Assembly (NCBI GenBank): GCA_044220635.1
Contig: JBGAQP010000011.1
Location: forward strand, 1-64,000
Length of the DNA: 64,000 nt
Origin: JBGAQP01 sp044220635
GTDB taxonomy: Bacteria > Pseudomonadota > Gammaproteobacteria > Burkholderiales > Usitatibacteraceae
Direction: 5' to 3'
Shown here: in pieces, positions 26,230 to 35,317 of the stretch
How positions within the stretch are numbered: position 1 is the stretch's first letter
How the letters are laid out: every line of letters starts with the position of its first letter
The notes under the pieces: generated by a model
Told to the model about the DNA's origin: nothing
Database searches by the model: none
What the model saw: only the letters and a program-made list of their open reading frames with translations
Translations under genes and position numbers: made by a program

Positions 26230-27903
26230 TCAGTCGGTGACCGCGCCGCGGCTCGCGGTGCCCACGAGCTTCGCGTACTTGGCGAGCACCCCGCGCGTGT
26301 AGCGCGGCGCGGGCGCCTTCCACGCGGCGCGGCGCTTCGCGATCTCGCCCTCGTGGACGTCGAGCCGCAGCAGGCGCTGGTGCGCGTCGATGGTGATGGA
26401 GTCGCCCTCCTTCACGAGCGCGATGAGCCCGCCCGCGAACGCCTCGGGCGCGACGTGGCCCACGACCATGCCCCAGGTGCCGCCGGAGAAGCGCCCGTCG
26501 GTGATGAGCCCGACGGACTCGCCCAGCCCCTTGCCGATGAGTGCGGCCGTGGGCGAGAGCATCTCGCGCATCCCCGGCCCCCCCTTCGGGCCCTCGTAGC
26601 GGATCACGAGCACGTCTCCCGGGTTGATGCGGTCGGCGAGGATCGCCTCCATCGCGTCGGGCTCGGAGTCGAACACGCGCGCGGGGCCGGTGATGACGGG
26701 GTTCTTGAGGCCGGTGATCTTGGCGACGCAGCCCTCGGGGGCGAGGTTGCCCTTGAGGATCGCGAGGTGGCCGTGGGGGTACATCGGGTTCGACCAGGGG
26801 CGGATCACGTCCTGGTCCTTGCGCGGCTCCGGGGGGACGTCCTTCAGCACCTCGGCGATGGTTTTCCCGGTGATCGTCACGCAATCGCCGTGCAGCAGCC
26901 CGCGGTCGAGGAGCATGCGCATCACCTGCGGGATGCCGCCCGCCTTGTGCAGGTCGGTCGCGACGTAGCGGCCGCTCGGCTTCAGGTCGCAGAGCACGGG
27001 CACCTTCTGGCGCACGCGCTCGAAGTCGTCGATCGACCAGTCCACGCCCGCGGCGTGCGCGATCGCGAGGAAGTGCAGCACGGCGTTGGTGGATCCGCCC
27101 ACGGCCATGACCACGGCGATCGCGTTCTCGATCGATTCGCGGGTGACGATGTCGCGGCAGCGCAGGCCCTTCCTCACCGCCTCCACGAGAACGCGCGCGC
27201 TCTCGGCCGCGCTCTCGGCCTTCTCGCCGTCCTCGTTGGCCATCGTCGAGGAATACGGCAGCGACATGCCCAGCGCCTCGAAGGCCGAGGACATGGTGTT
27301 GGCCGTGTACATGCCCCCGCACGCCCCCGTGCCCGGCAGCGCGCAGCGCTCGATGCAGTCGAAGTCCTCGCGGCTCATCTTCCCCGCGTTGAGCGCGCCC
27401 ACGGCCTCGAAGACGGAAACGATCTGCAGGTCCTGGCCCTTGTGGTGGCCGGGCTTGATCGTGCCCCCGTAGACGAAGATGCCGGGGATGTTCATGCGGC
27501 ACATGCCGATCATCGCGCCGGGCATGTTCTTGTCGCAGCCGCCGATGCACAGCACCCCGTCCATGAACTGGCTCTGCACCGCGGTCTCGATGGAGTCCGC
27601 GATCACCTCGCGGGAGACGAGGGAGTACTTCATGCCCTCGGTGCCCATGGAGATGCCGTCGGTCACGGTGATCGTGCCGAACATCTGGGGCATGCCGCCG
27701 GCCGCGCGGATCGCCCGGTCCGCGGCGTCGGCGAGCGGTTGCAGGCCCGCGTTGCAGGGGTTCAGGGTCGAGTGCCCGTTGGCGAGCCCGATGAAGGGCT
27801 TGGCGAAATCGGCGTCCTGGTAGCCGATGGCGCGCAGCATCGAGCGGTTGGGCGAGCGCGAGTCGCCTTCGGTGATCGCGGTGGAGCGGAATTTGTCGGC
27901 CAT
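26230..27903 (-). CDS. ilvD: Dihydroxy-acid dehydratase
   Basis: This 557-residue enzyme dehydrates 2,3-dihydroxy acids in valine, isoleucine and pantothenate synthesis. It depends on an iron-sulfur cluster whose cysteines are seen in CIGGCDKNMPGAM and GACGGMYTANTMSS. The start MADKFRSTAITEGDSRSPNR and the C-terminal GRFSGGTWGMVVGHVAPEAF are typical, as is the length. Confidence 0.96.
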   Translation of the reverse strand: MADKFRSTAITEGDSRSPNRSMLRAIGYQDADFAKPFIGLANGHSTLNPCNAGLQPLADAADRAIRAAGGMPQMFGTITVTDGISMGTEGMKYSLVSREVIADSIETAVQSQFMDGVLCIGGCDKNMPGAMIGMCRMNIPGIFVYGGTIKPGHHKGQDLQIVSVFEAVGALNAGKMSREDFDCIERCALPGTGACGGMYTANTMSSAFEALGMSLPYSSTMANEDGEKAESAAESARVLVEAVRKGLRCRDIVTRESIENAIAVVMAVGGSTNAVLHFLAIAHAAGVDWSIDDFERVRQKVPVLCDLKPSGRYVATDLHKAGGIPQVMRMLLDRGLLHGDCVTITGKTIAEVLKDVPPEPRKDQDVIRPWSNPMYPHGHLAILKGNLAPEGCVAKITGLKNPVITGPARVFDSEPDAMEAILADRINPGDVLVIRYEGPKGGPGMREMLSPTAALIGKGLGESVGLITDGRFSGGTWGMVVGHVAPEAFAGGLIALVKEGDSITIDAHQRLLRLDVHEGEIAKRRAAWKAPAPRYTRGVLAKYAKLVGTASRGAVTD

Positions 27904-27950
27904 GATGGGATCCCGTGCGGACTCACTAGAATAGCCCCTCGGAAACCCCC

Positions 27951-28667
27951 ATGAAACCCTCGAAAGGCGTCGATACCCACGCGCGGGAGCCCGCCCCCGC
28001 GGCGTTGGCCGCGGGCATCACGCACGGCGTGCTCGTGCAGCCGGGCGGCCCGGGCGCGGACGCCGCGAGGCTCCTCGCCATGATCGCGCGCGACCCCGGG
28101 GGGCTTCGCGGGGTGGTCGCGGCGGACCCGGCGCTCGACGCCGCGGCGCTCGGGCGCCTGCACGCGGGCGGAGTGCGGGCGGTGCGCATCGACGCGGAAC
28201 TCCACGGGGACGAGGCGGCCTGGGCCGCCCCGGCCTGGACCGCGCTCTTCGAGCGCGCGCTCGAACGCGGCTGGCACCTCGAGGTGCTCCCGGGTGCGGG
28301 GCGGCTCGCGGCGCTGCTGCCCGCGCTCGGCCGCGTCCGCATCCCCGTGGTGCTCGAGCGCTTCGGCAATCCCGGCGCCGGGCGCGGCGCGCTCACCGCG
28401 ACGCTCGCCGCGGCCGCCGAGATCGCCTCCACGCGCCCCGTTTGGGTGAAGCTCGCCGCGCCGGACCGGCTGCCGGGAGCGGACCCCGCCGTGCTCGCGG
28501 CGCATTGGGACCGGGTCCTCGGGGCGGACGCCCTCGTCTGGGGAAGCGACTGGCCCGACGGGCCCGGGGACTACGCGCGGCGCAAGGCCCGGCTCGGCGA
28601 ATGGGTGGGCGTGGAGCGCGCCCGGCGCATCCTCTGGGATAATGCGGCGCGCCTCTACGGATTCTGA
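27951..28667 (+). CDS. Amidohydrolase-like protein with degraded active site
   Basis: A 238-residue protein with the fold of PDC-lactonase-type amidohydrolases (LigI relatives): GVVAADPALD, GVRAVRI, VWGSDWPDGPG and RILWDNAARLYGF are family segments. The usual N-terminal metal motif D-x-H-x-H is reduced to DTHAR. The mid-chain IDHMG-type His is replaced in VVLERFGNPG. The final Asp (GSDWP) is kept. It may be inactive or have changed chemistry. It is divergent from ilvD and adjacent to lgt. Confidence 0.75.
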   Translation: MKPSKGVDTHAREPAPAALAAGITHGVLVQPGGPGADAARLLAMIARDPGGLRGVVAADPALDAAALGRLHAGGVRAVRIDAELHGDEAAWAAPAWTALFERALERGWHLEVLPGAGRLAALLPALGRVRIPVVLERFGNPGAGRGALTATLAAAAEIASTRPVWVKLAAPDRLPGADPAVLAAHWDRVLGADALVWGSDWPDGPGDYARRKARLGEWVGVERARRILWDNAARLYGF

Positions 28668-28678
28668 AGCCCGCCGCC

Positions 28679-29464
28679 TTGCTCACCCACCCGCAGTTCG
28701 ATCCCGTCTTCTTCGCCATCGGCCCCGTGGCCGTGCGCTGGTACGGCCTCATGTACCTCGTCGGCTTCGTCGCCTTCGTGCTGCTCGGCAAGTGGCGCGC
28801 GCGGCGCGACCCCGGGCGCGGCATGGGCGAATCCGACGTCGACGACCTCCTGCTCTACGGCGTGCTCGGGGTGATCCTCGGCGGGCGCCTGGGCTACGTG
28901 CTCTTCTACAAGCCCGCGTACTACCTCGAGCATCCCCTCGAGGTCCTGCAGATCTGGGCTGGTGGCATGAGCTTCCACGGCGGCTTCATCGGCGTGATGC
29001 TCGCGGTCGCGGTTTTCTGCGCGCGCCGCGGCAAGCGCTGGATCGGCGTGATGGATTTCGTGGCGCCCCTCGTCCCGCTCGGGCTTGCCGCGGGGCGGCT
29101 CGGGAACTTCATCAACGGCGAGCTCCCGGGGCGGCCCACGGACCTCGCCTGGGGAATGTGGTTCCCGCAGGTCGACCGCGTGCCGATCGCGCGCCACCCT
29201 TCGCAGCTCTACCAGTTCGCGCTCGAGGGCCTCGCGCTCTTCGCGATCCTCTGGTGGTTCTCGCGCAAGCCCCGCCCCGCGGGCGCGGTCTCCGGCGCGT
29301 TCCTCGTCGGCTACGGGGCGTTTCGCTTCCTCGCGGAGTTCGCGCGCCAGCCCGACGACTTCCTCGGGCTGCTCGCCCTCGGCCTCTCGATGGGCCAGTG
29401 GCTCTCCCTGCCGATGATCGCCGCGGGCCTCGCGATGCTCGCCTGGTCCTACCGCAAACCGTGA
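28679..29464 (+). CDS. lgt: Prolipoprotein diacylglyceryl transferase
   Basis: This integral membrane enzyme transfers a diacylglyceryl group to the lipobox Cys of prolipoproteins. The 261-residue sequence has HPQFDPVFFAIGPVAVRWYG at the start, the Lgt motif SFHGGFIGVMLAV and the signature GLAAGRLGNFINGELPGRPT. About seven helices are expected. The best start is a TTG at 28679; no ATG lies before the conserved HPQFDP. Its stop codon overlaps the first base of a palindromic repeat element. Confidence 0.95.
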   Translation: MLTHPQFDPVFFAIGPVAVRWYGLMYLVGFVAFVLLGKWRARRDPGRGMGESDVDDLLLYGVLGVILGGRLGYVLFYKPAYYLEHPLEVLQIWAGGMSFHGGFIGVMLAVAVFCARRGKRWIGVMDFVAPLVPLGLAAGRLGNFINGELPGRPTDLAWGMWFPQVDRVPIARHPSQLYQFALEGLALFAILWWFSRKPRPAGAVSGAFLVGYGAFRFLAEFARQPDDFLGLLALGLSMGQWLSLPMIAAGLAMLAWSYRKP

Positions 29465-29548
29465 AATGGGGACAGTCCCCATTTAATGCTTGTAACAATC
29501 GGGCGTCGGTGGATTGTTACAACGATTAAATGGGGACTGTCCCCATTT
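29464..29548. repeat. Nested-palindrome repeat element, copy A
   Basis: An 85-bp element. Each end is a 21-bp palindrome with arms AAATGGGGAC and GTCCCCATTT around one central base. Between them lies a second inverted repeat, TGTAACAATC / GATTGTTACA. It starts at the last base of the lgt stop and ends one base before the stop of the convergent SMP-30-like gene, so it fills the whole intergenic space. It may act as a two-way terminator. Two more copies are at 43,659 and 46,745. Confidence 0.9.
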
Positions 29549-29549
29549 A

Positions 29550-30758
29550 TCACCTCGGCAGGGGGATGCGCAGGACGGTGGGCCTGGGCAGGGAGTCGGG
29601 GCGCTCGATGCGGCCCTCGCGGTCGAAGCGCGAGACCGCGGTCGCGGCGAGCAGGAAGAAGCCCTGGGCGGTCACCACGCCCGTCGTGGGCTCGTCGAGC
29701 GCGGTGTGGTGGTGCGAGAGCAGGGTCTGCACGCGCGTGGCCGACTTGCGGTCGGGAGCGAGGGTGACGAGGATCACGCGCCCGGGCGTGGTCACGTTCT
29801 GCACGCCGATGAGCTGGCCCTGCCACTGGTAGAGGCCGTCGATGGCGGCGAGCGTCTCGCGCGCGGGCGGTGCGACGCGCCACAGCTCGCCCGAGGCGAG
29901 GTCGAGGGCCGCGATCCCGGTGGAATTCGCGAGGTAGAGCGTGCGCCCGTCGGGCGAGGCGGCGATGCCGTTCGTGCCCCGCATCCTTCCCGGCGCGACG
30001 GCTTCGCGCGCCTCGCCCGTTGCCGGGACCTCGTAGACCGCGCCGCTCGCCGAGTCGGTAGCGAACACGCGCCCGCCGGGCGCGATCGCCACGTCGTTCA
30101 GCTGCTTCGCGCCGGGCACCGCGACGGCCCCCAGCTTGCGGCCCGTCTCGAGGTCGAAGCGCAGGATCGCGTTGCGCGGGGCCTTCTCGCCTGCCGCGGT
30201 GAGCGCGTTCGTGCTGACCGCGTAGAGCAGGCGCCGGGGCGCGTCCACCGCGAGCCCCAGGACGGAGTCGAGCCCGTCGCCGGCGCCGGCCAGCTCGCGG
30301 ACGGCGCCCGCGGGCGACACGCGCAGGATCCGGCGCTGGCTGACGCTGCCCACGAAGAAATCGCCGGTGCCCGGATCGTGGGCGATGCCCTCGGGAAGCA
30401 GCGTGCGGTCCTCGAGCTCGAAGGCCGTGGGCGCGTAGTCGAGGCGCGGGAGCTTCGCGGCGAGCTTCGCGACGACCGCCTGGAAGGCGGGATCGTCCCA
30501 GACCTTCGCGAAGCCGAACTCGCGCACCGGGAGGAAGCCCTCGCCGAGCGCCGCCACCTTCTCGAGGGCCGCGACCGAGGCCTTCGCATCCCCCGCCTCG
30601 GACTGGAAGCGCGAGAGGTAGAACCACAGCGTCGGGTCCTCGGGACGCTGCTTCAGCAGGCCCTCGACCGCGGCGATGCCCCGGCGGGCGCTGTCGGCGG
30701 CGGGGTCGGCGAGCGCCGGGAGGGCCAGGGCGAGGGCGAGGGCGGGCAGGAAGCGCAT
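29550..30758 (-). CDS. Exported SMP-30/gluconolactonase-like beta-propeller protein
   Basis: A 402-residue protein with a signal peptide (MRFLPALALALALPALA), a short helical TPR-like part (about 20-85; DPTLWFYLSRFQSEAGDAKA) and a six-bladed propeller. Propeller segments are LLPEGIAHDPGTGDFFVGSV, LGLAVDAPRRLLYAVS and GTNGIAASPDGRTLYLAN. Its enzymatic activity is unknown. The combination of repeats plus propeller suggests a periplasmic binding or sensing role. The ATG at 30758 gives a normal signal peptide. Confidence 0.85.
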   Translation of the reverse strand: MRFLPALALALALPALADPAADSARRGIAAVEGLLKQRPEDPTLWFYLSRFQSEAGDAKASVAALEKVAALGEGFLPVREFGFAKVWDDPAFQAVVAKLAAKLPRLDYAPTAFELEDRTLLPEGIAHDPGTGDFFVGSVSQRRILRVSPAGAVRELAGAGDGLDSVLGLAVDAPRRLLYAVSTNALTAAGEKAPRNAILRFDLETGRKLGAVAVPGAKQLNDVAIAPGGRVFATDSASGAVYEVPATGEAREAVAPGRMRGTNGIAASPDGRTLYLANSTGIAALDLASGELWRVAPPARETLAAIDGLYQWQGQLIGVQNVTTPGRVILVTLAPDRKSATRVQTLLSHHHTALDEPTTGVVTAQGFFLLAATAVSRFDREGRIERPDSLPRPTVLRIPLPR

Positions 30759-31051
30759 GGCTTTGACGAAGATCAGGGCCGGTGCCGGCAAAGGGCGTCA
30801 GGTTACATCTTCCGAAAGGGCCGCGACCCATTCTTCCGGAGTATTGACAGTTTGTGCGCTGCACCATAGCGTTACCGTCTGCGCAAGCGTCCTGCCGCCG
30901 CGAAGGGGCCATCCGCCCGGCCGGCCGGCCCTGCACCACCCATGCAGCGAGCGACATCGGCGGCAGCTAAACCGCCCGGCGCCATGAAGTCCATCTCGGA
31001 CCCGGTCCCGGCCCGCGCCGCGGGCCGGCCATCGGCCACATCGGGGGAATA

Positions 31052-32068
31052 ATGCGTTTCTGCATCGTCGGCGCCGGCGCCATCGGCGGCTTCGTGGGCG
31101 CGAAGCTCGCCCTGGGGGGCGAGGAAGTCACCTTCATCGCCCGCGGCAAGAACCTCCAGGCGATCAACGCCGGGGGCATGAAGATCTTCTACCGCGACGG
31201 GCGCGAGGAGATCGCCTCGCACGTGCGCGCCACGGACGACTACTACCGCGCGGGCCAGTTCGACGTCGTGATCCTCGCGCTCAAGGCCCACCAGGTCGGC
31301 GCCGTCGCGCCGCTGCTCGCGCCCCTCTATCACCAGCACACCGTGGTGATCCCGATGCAGAACGGGATCCCCTTCTGGTATTTCGTGAACCACGGCGGCG
31401 AGCTCGCGGGGCGCACGGTGGAGACCGTGGACCCGGGCGGGAAGGTGAAGGACTCGATCCCGGCCGAGCGCATCGTCGGCTGCGTCGTGTATCCGGCCAC
31501 GGAGCTCACGGCGCCGGGCACCGTGGTGCACATCGAGGGCGACCGCTTCCCCATCGGCGAGCTCGACAACTCGAAGTCCGAGCGCGCGCAGAGGATCTCG
31601 GAGGCCTTCGTGCGCGCGGGCCTCAAGTGCCCGCTGCTCGACGACGTGCGCGCCGAGATGTGGCTCAAGCTCTGGGGCAACCTCACCTTCAACCCGATCT
31701 CCGCGCTCACCCACGCCACACTCCAGGACATCTGCGAGAACCCGCACGGCAACGCGCTCGCCTCGCAGATGATGCGCGAGGCCCAGGCGGTGGCCGAGAA
31801 GCTCGGCATCACCTTCCGCGTGCCCCTCGAGAAGCGCATCGAGGGCGCGCGCAAGGTCGGCAAGCACAAGACCTCGATGCTCCAGGACGTCGAGGCGGGC
31901 CGCCCGATCGAGGTCGACGCGCTCGTGGGCTCGGTGGTCGAGATGGGCGAGATCGCGGGCGTGCCCACGCCCACGATCCGCGCGATCTACCAGGCCGCGA
32001 AGCTCCTCGATGCGACCATGAAGATGGACGACGTGAGCATCCGCTCGGTGCAACTGCCCTCTTCGTAG
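31052..32068 (+). CDS. 2-dehydropantoate 2-reductase family protein
   Basis: A 338-residue NADPH-dependent reductase of the ApbA/PanE family. It has the Rossmann motif FCIVGAGAIGGFVGAKLALG (about 3-22), the conserved VVILALKAHQ and PMQNGIPFWY segments, and the C-terminal helical domain with LKLWGNLTFNPISALT. It is longer than classic PanE (about 300), so it may act on another 2-oxo acid. A TTGACA element lies about 200 bases upstream (30,844) with only a weak -10. A second, shorter member of the family is carried by an integron cassette at 61,788. Confidence 0.88.
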   Translation: MRFCIVGAGAIGGFVGAKLALGGEEVTFIARGKNLQAINAGGMKIFYRDGREEIASHVRATDDYYRAGQFDVVILALKAHQVGAVAPLLAPLYHQHTVVIPMQNGIPFWYFVNHGGELAGRTVETVDPGGKVKDSIPAERIVGCVVYPATELTAPGTVVHIEGDRFPIGELDNSKSERAQRISEAFVRAGLKCPLLDDVRAEMWLKLWGNLTFNPISALTHATLQDICENPHGNALASQMMREAQAVAEKLGITFRVPLEKRIEGARKVGKHKTSMLQDVEAGRPIEVDALVGSVVEMGEIAGVPTPTIRAIYQAAKLLDATMKMDDVSIRSVQLPSS

Positions 32069-32129
32069 GGCTCCGCCGGGCCGGGGGATGATCCGGCCCC
32101 GAAACCGAAACCCCAGAATGGAGAAGAAC

Positions 32130-32720
32130 ATGATGAAGACCACCGCCCTCGCCGCCGCCGCGCTCCTGGCATCCGCTTTCGCCTTCGCCCAGGACAAGGC
32201 CGCCAAGGCCCCCGACGCCAAGGGCAAGGCCGCCGCCGAGGTCACGCGCCTCACCGCCACGGTCGAGGCGATCGACCACAAGACCCGCGAAGTCACGCTC
32301 AAGGGCTCGAAGGGCAACGTGATCACCTTCGTCGCGAGCGACGAGGTGAGGAACCTCGACCAGGTGCAGAAGGGCGACATCGTCACCCTCGAGTACGCGC
32401 AGGCCGCCGCCGTGATGCTCAAGAAGACCACGAGCGCCGTGCGCGAGCGCACGGTGACCGAGGCGGGCAAGCGCGCCGAGCCCGGCCAGATGCCCGCCGC
32501 CGTCGCCATGCGCGAGATCAAGGTCGTCGCCACGGTCGAGGCGATCGACACGAAGAAGAGAGTGGTCACCCTGCGCGGCCCGCAGCACACGGTGGACGTG
32601 AAGGTGAAGGACCCCGCGATGCTCAAGGGCCTCAAGAAGGGCGAGAACGTCGAGGCCACCTACCTCGAGGCCGTGGCGATCAAGGTCGAGAAGGGCCCCG
32701 CCGCCCCGGCGAAGAAGTAG
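32130..32720 (+). CDS. Periplasmic protein with two repeated beta domains, unknown function
   Basis: A 196-residue exported protein. The signal (MMKTTALAAAALLASAFAFA) follows a GGAGAA ribosome site, so I start at the double ATG at 32130. The mature part has two similar units. The first is LTATVEAIDHKTREVTLKGS with FVASDEVRNLDQVQKGDIV. The second is VVATVEAIDTKKRVVTLRGP with VKVKDPAMLKGLKKGENV. The internal duplication suggests two small beta barrels. No family name is certain. Confidence 0.8.
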   Translation: MMKTTALAAAALLASAFAFAQDKAAKAPDAKGKAAAEVTRLTATVEAIDHKTREVTLKGSKGNVITFVASDEVRNLDQVQKGDIVTLEYAQAAAVMLKKTTSAVRERTVTEAGKRAEPGQMPAAVAMREIKVVATVEAIDTKKRVVTLRGPQHTVDVKVKDPAMLKGLKKGENVEATYLEAVAIKVEKGPAAPAKK

Positions 32721-32767
32721 CGCGGCGTCTAGAATCCCCGGGAGCCCGCCGGTTCCCGGAGAACCCC

Positions 32768-33970
32768 ATGTCCCAGCCCCTCGAGGGCGTGCGCGTCCTC
32801 GACCTCACGAACGTCCTCGCGGGTCCCTTCGCCACCTACCAGCTCGCGATGCTGGGCGCGGAGGTGATCAAGGTCGAGGTGCCCGGCTCCGGGGACCTCG
32901 CGCGCCACCTCGGCGCGGACCCGCAGCTCGCGTTGAAGCGCATGGGCGTCTCCTTCCTCGCGGTGAACGCGGGCAAGAAGTCGCTCACGCTGAACCTCAA
33001 GGCGGCGCGCGGCCGCGAGGTCTTCCTCGCGCTCGCGAAGTCGTCGCATGTGGTCGTCGAGGCCTTCCGCCCCGGGGTGATGGCGCGCCTCGGGCTCGAC
33101 TACGCGGCCGTCCGGGCCGTCCATCCCGGCATCGTCTACTGCTCGATCTCGGGGTTCGGCCAGACGGGGCCGCTCGCCGGGCGCCCGGCCTACGACCAGA
33201 TCATCCAGGGCTACTCGGGCGTGATGAGCATCACGGGGGACCGCAACACCGCGCCCCTTCGCACCGGGCACCCGGTGTGCGACACCACCGGCGGGATCAC
33301 GGCCGCCTTCGCCATCGCCGCCGCGCTCGTGCGCCAGAGGACGACCGGGGAGGGCGCCTACCTCGACGTGTCGATGCTCGACGCCACGCTCGCGACCCTC
33401 GGCTGGCAGGTGAGCAACTACCTCAACGCGGGCGTGGAGCCCGAGCCCATGGGCAACGAGAACGCCACCGCGAGCCCATCGGGGACGTTCCGCACGCTGC
33501 GCGGGCTCATCAACATCGCGGCCAACGAGCAGAAGCAGTTCGAGGCGCTGTGCGAGGTGATCGCGCGCCCCGGCCTCAAGGAGGACCCGCGCTTCGTCGA
33601 GCGCCAGGTGCGCAAGCGCCACCGCTTCGAGCTGAAGGCGATCATCGAGGAGGCGCTCGCGCGCCAGCCCGCGGAAGTCTGGGAGGAGCGGCTCAACGCC
33701 GCGGGGGTGCCCTCGGGGCGCGTGCTCTCGATTCCGGAGATCCTCGCCCACGGGCACGCCGAGGCGAGGTCCCTCGTGAAGCGCTTCGAAGACGTGCCCG
33801 GCGCGCAGCACGAGTGCCGGTCCACGCGGCCGGGCTTCCACCTCGACGGCGCGCCGCTCGACGTGGACACGCCGCCGCCGGAGCTCGGGGAGCACACGCG
33901 CTCGGTCCTGCGCTCGCTCGGGCTCGGGGAGGCGGAGATCGCGAAGCTCGGCGAGGAGGGCGTCACATGA
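32768..33970 (+). CDS. CaiB/BaiF (class III) CoA-transferase
   Basis: A 400-residue enzyme that moves CoA between acids. Family parts are LEGVRVLDLTNVLAGPFATY at the start, GAEVIKVEVPGSGD, the KKSLTLNLKAARG segment and GHPVCDTTGGITAAFAIAAA. The Asp of the last segment fits the catalytic position. It overlaps the next gene, a citryl-CoA-lyase-like protein, by ATGA. The pair probably activates and then cleaves the same organic acid; the substrate is unknown. Confidence 0.92.
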   Translation: MSQPLEGVRVLDLTNVLAGPFATYQLAMLGAEVIKVEVPGSGDLARHLGADPQLALKRMGVSFLAVNAGKKSLTLNLKAARGREVFLALAKSSHVVVEAFRPGVMARLGLDYAAVRAVHPGIVYCSISGFGQTGPLAGRPAYDQIIQGYSGVMSITGDRNTAPLRTGHPVCDTTGGITAAFAIAAALVRQRTTGEGAYLDVSMLDATLATLGWQVSNYLNAGVEPEPMGNENATASPSGTFRTLRGLINIAANEQKQFEALCEVIARPGLKEDPRFVERQVRKRHRFELKAIIEEALARQPAEVWEERLNAAGVPSGRVLSIPEILAHGHAEARSLVKRFEDVPGAQHECRSTRPGFHLDGAPLDVDTPPPELGEHTRSVLRSLGLGEAEIAKLGEEGVT

Positions 33971-34773
33971 GCGGGGAACGCAGGCCCACGGCCGAGGACG
34001 TGGCCGCGTGGTGGACTTCGGGCGTGAGCGACATCGCCCCGGGGCGCATCCGCCTCAAGGGCTACGCGGTCGAGGAGCTGATCGGGCGCGTGGGCTTCGG
34101 CGACGTGATCTGGCTGCTGCTGCGCGGCGACCTTCCCTCTAGGGCGCAGCGCGAACTGATGGAGGCCGCCATGATCGGCGGCGTGGACCACGGCCCGTTC
34201 GCGCCGTCGATGGCGATCGCGCGCATGGCGATCTCCTGCGGAGGAGGCCTCAACAACGCGATGGCCTCCGCGGTGAACGTCCTGGGCGACGTGCACGGCG
34301 GCGCGGGCGAGCAGTGCATGGCGCTCTACGAAAAGGTCGCCGCGCGCGTGAAGAAGGGCGAGGCGCTCGCCGAAGCCGCGCGCGCGGAGCTCCCGAAGGG
34401 CTACGTGCCCGGCTTCGGCCACCGCTTCCATCCGGTGGACCCGCGCTCGCCGCGGCTCCTCGGCCTCGTGGACGAAGCGGCGCGCAATGGCGAGGTGCCG
34501 GGCCTCTACGCGGCCATCGGGCGCGAGGTGGAACGCGCGATCGAGGCGAGGGCCGGCAAGCACGTGCCGATGAACGTCGACGGCGTGACCGCCGTGGTCT
34601 TCTGCGAGCTCGGCTTCGCGCCGCCGCTCGGACGCGGCCTCTTCTGCCTCGCGCGCTCCGTGGGCGCGCTCGCCCACGCCTGGGAGGAGATGCAGGCGGG
34701 AACGCGCATCAAGGGCCCGGTTCCGCGCGAGGCCACCTTCCGGTACACCGGGCCGCCCGACCGTTCCCTCTGA
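33967..34773 (+). CDS. Citryl-CoA lyase / short citrate synthase-like protein
   Basis: A 268-residue citrate-synthase-fold protein, much shorter than true citrate synthases, as seen in stand-alone citryl-CoA lyases. Catalytic His positions lie in GGVDHGPFAPS and PGFGHRFHPVDPR; the nucleotide-binding part is VLGDVHGGAGEQ. Such lyases cleave a C-C bond of an acyl-CoA. Together with the overlapping CoA-transferase it should form a two-step pathway: CoA loading, then cleavage to acetyl-CoA or similar. Confidence 0.88.
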   Translation: MSGERRPTAEDVAAWWTSGVSDIAPGRIRLKGYAVEELIGRVGFGDVIWLLLRGDLPSRAQRELMEAAMIGGVDHGPFAPSMAIARMAISCGGGLNNAMASAVNVLGDVHGGAGEQCMALYEKVAARVKKGEALAEAARAELPKGYVPGFGHRFHPVDPRSPRLLGLVDEAARNGEVPGLYAAIGREVERAIEARAGKHVPMNVDGVTAVVFCELGFAPPLGRGLFCLARSVGALAHAWEEMQAGTRIKGPVPREATFRYTGPPDRSL

Positions 34774-34850
34774 GCCGTTTTTTGAACTGGTTCAAGGAAT
34801 GGCGCCCCGGGCGGCGAGGGGACGCGAGGCGGGTGCTAGCATCGATCCCG

Positions 34851-35243
34851 ATGAGCCTTTCCACCCGTGCCCGGAGGCTGACCGCGAGGATCGCCGCGCT
34901 CGCGATGGCGCTCGCCGCGCTCGCGCCGGCGATCACGCACGCGCTCGCCGCGGCCCACGGCGAGCACCACCGCTGGGTGGAGGTGTGCACGGCCACGGGC
35001 GCGCGGATGCTCCCCGTGCCGACGGACGCGGAAGGCGCGCCGATCGCGCCCAACGCGCACCCGATCGACCACTGCCCCTATTGCTCGCCGGGCGCATCGC
35101 CCGATGCGCTCCCGGCATCGCCCGCCGCCGCGATGCCCGCGGGCATCGCCTCGCGGTTCGTCCCCTCCGCCTTCCTCCACGCGCCGCGCCCGCAGCACGC
35201 CTGGCTCGCGGCCCGGCCCCGCGCTCCTCCCGCCGCTTCCTGA
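34851..35243 (+). CDS. DUF2946 family protein
   Basis: A 130-residue exported protein. It has a signal-like helix (about 12-33), the cysteine motif DHCPYC (about 73-78) preceded by VCTATGARMLPV, and an Ala/Pro-rich end. This matches DUF2946 proteins, which are typically found next to copper TonB receptors and may bind copper. Here it lies 74 bases upstream of exactly such a receptor on the same strand. Confidence 0.85.
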   Translation: MSLSTRARRLTARIAALAMALAALAPAITHALAAAHGEHHRWVEVCTATGARMLPVPTDAEGAPIAPNAHPIDHCPYCSPGASPDALPASPAAAMPAGIASRFVPSAFLHAPRPQHAWLAARPRAPPAAS

Positions 35244-35317
35244 CGCCGCACCGAACGCGCGCCCGGGCGCAGCACGGCCCGTGGGCGCCCGCCCGTCCGT
35301 CGCCCGGAGGAAGCCCG

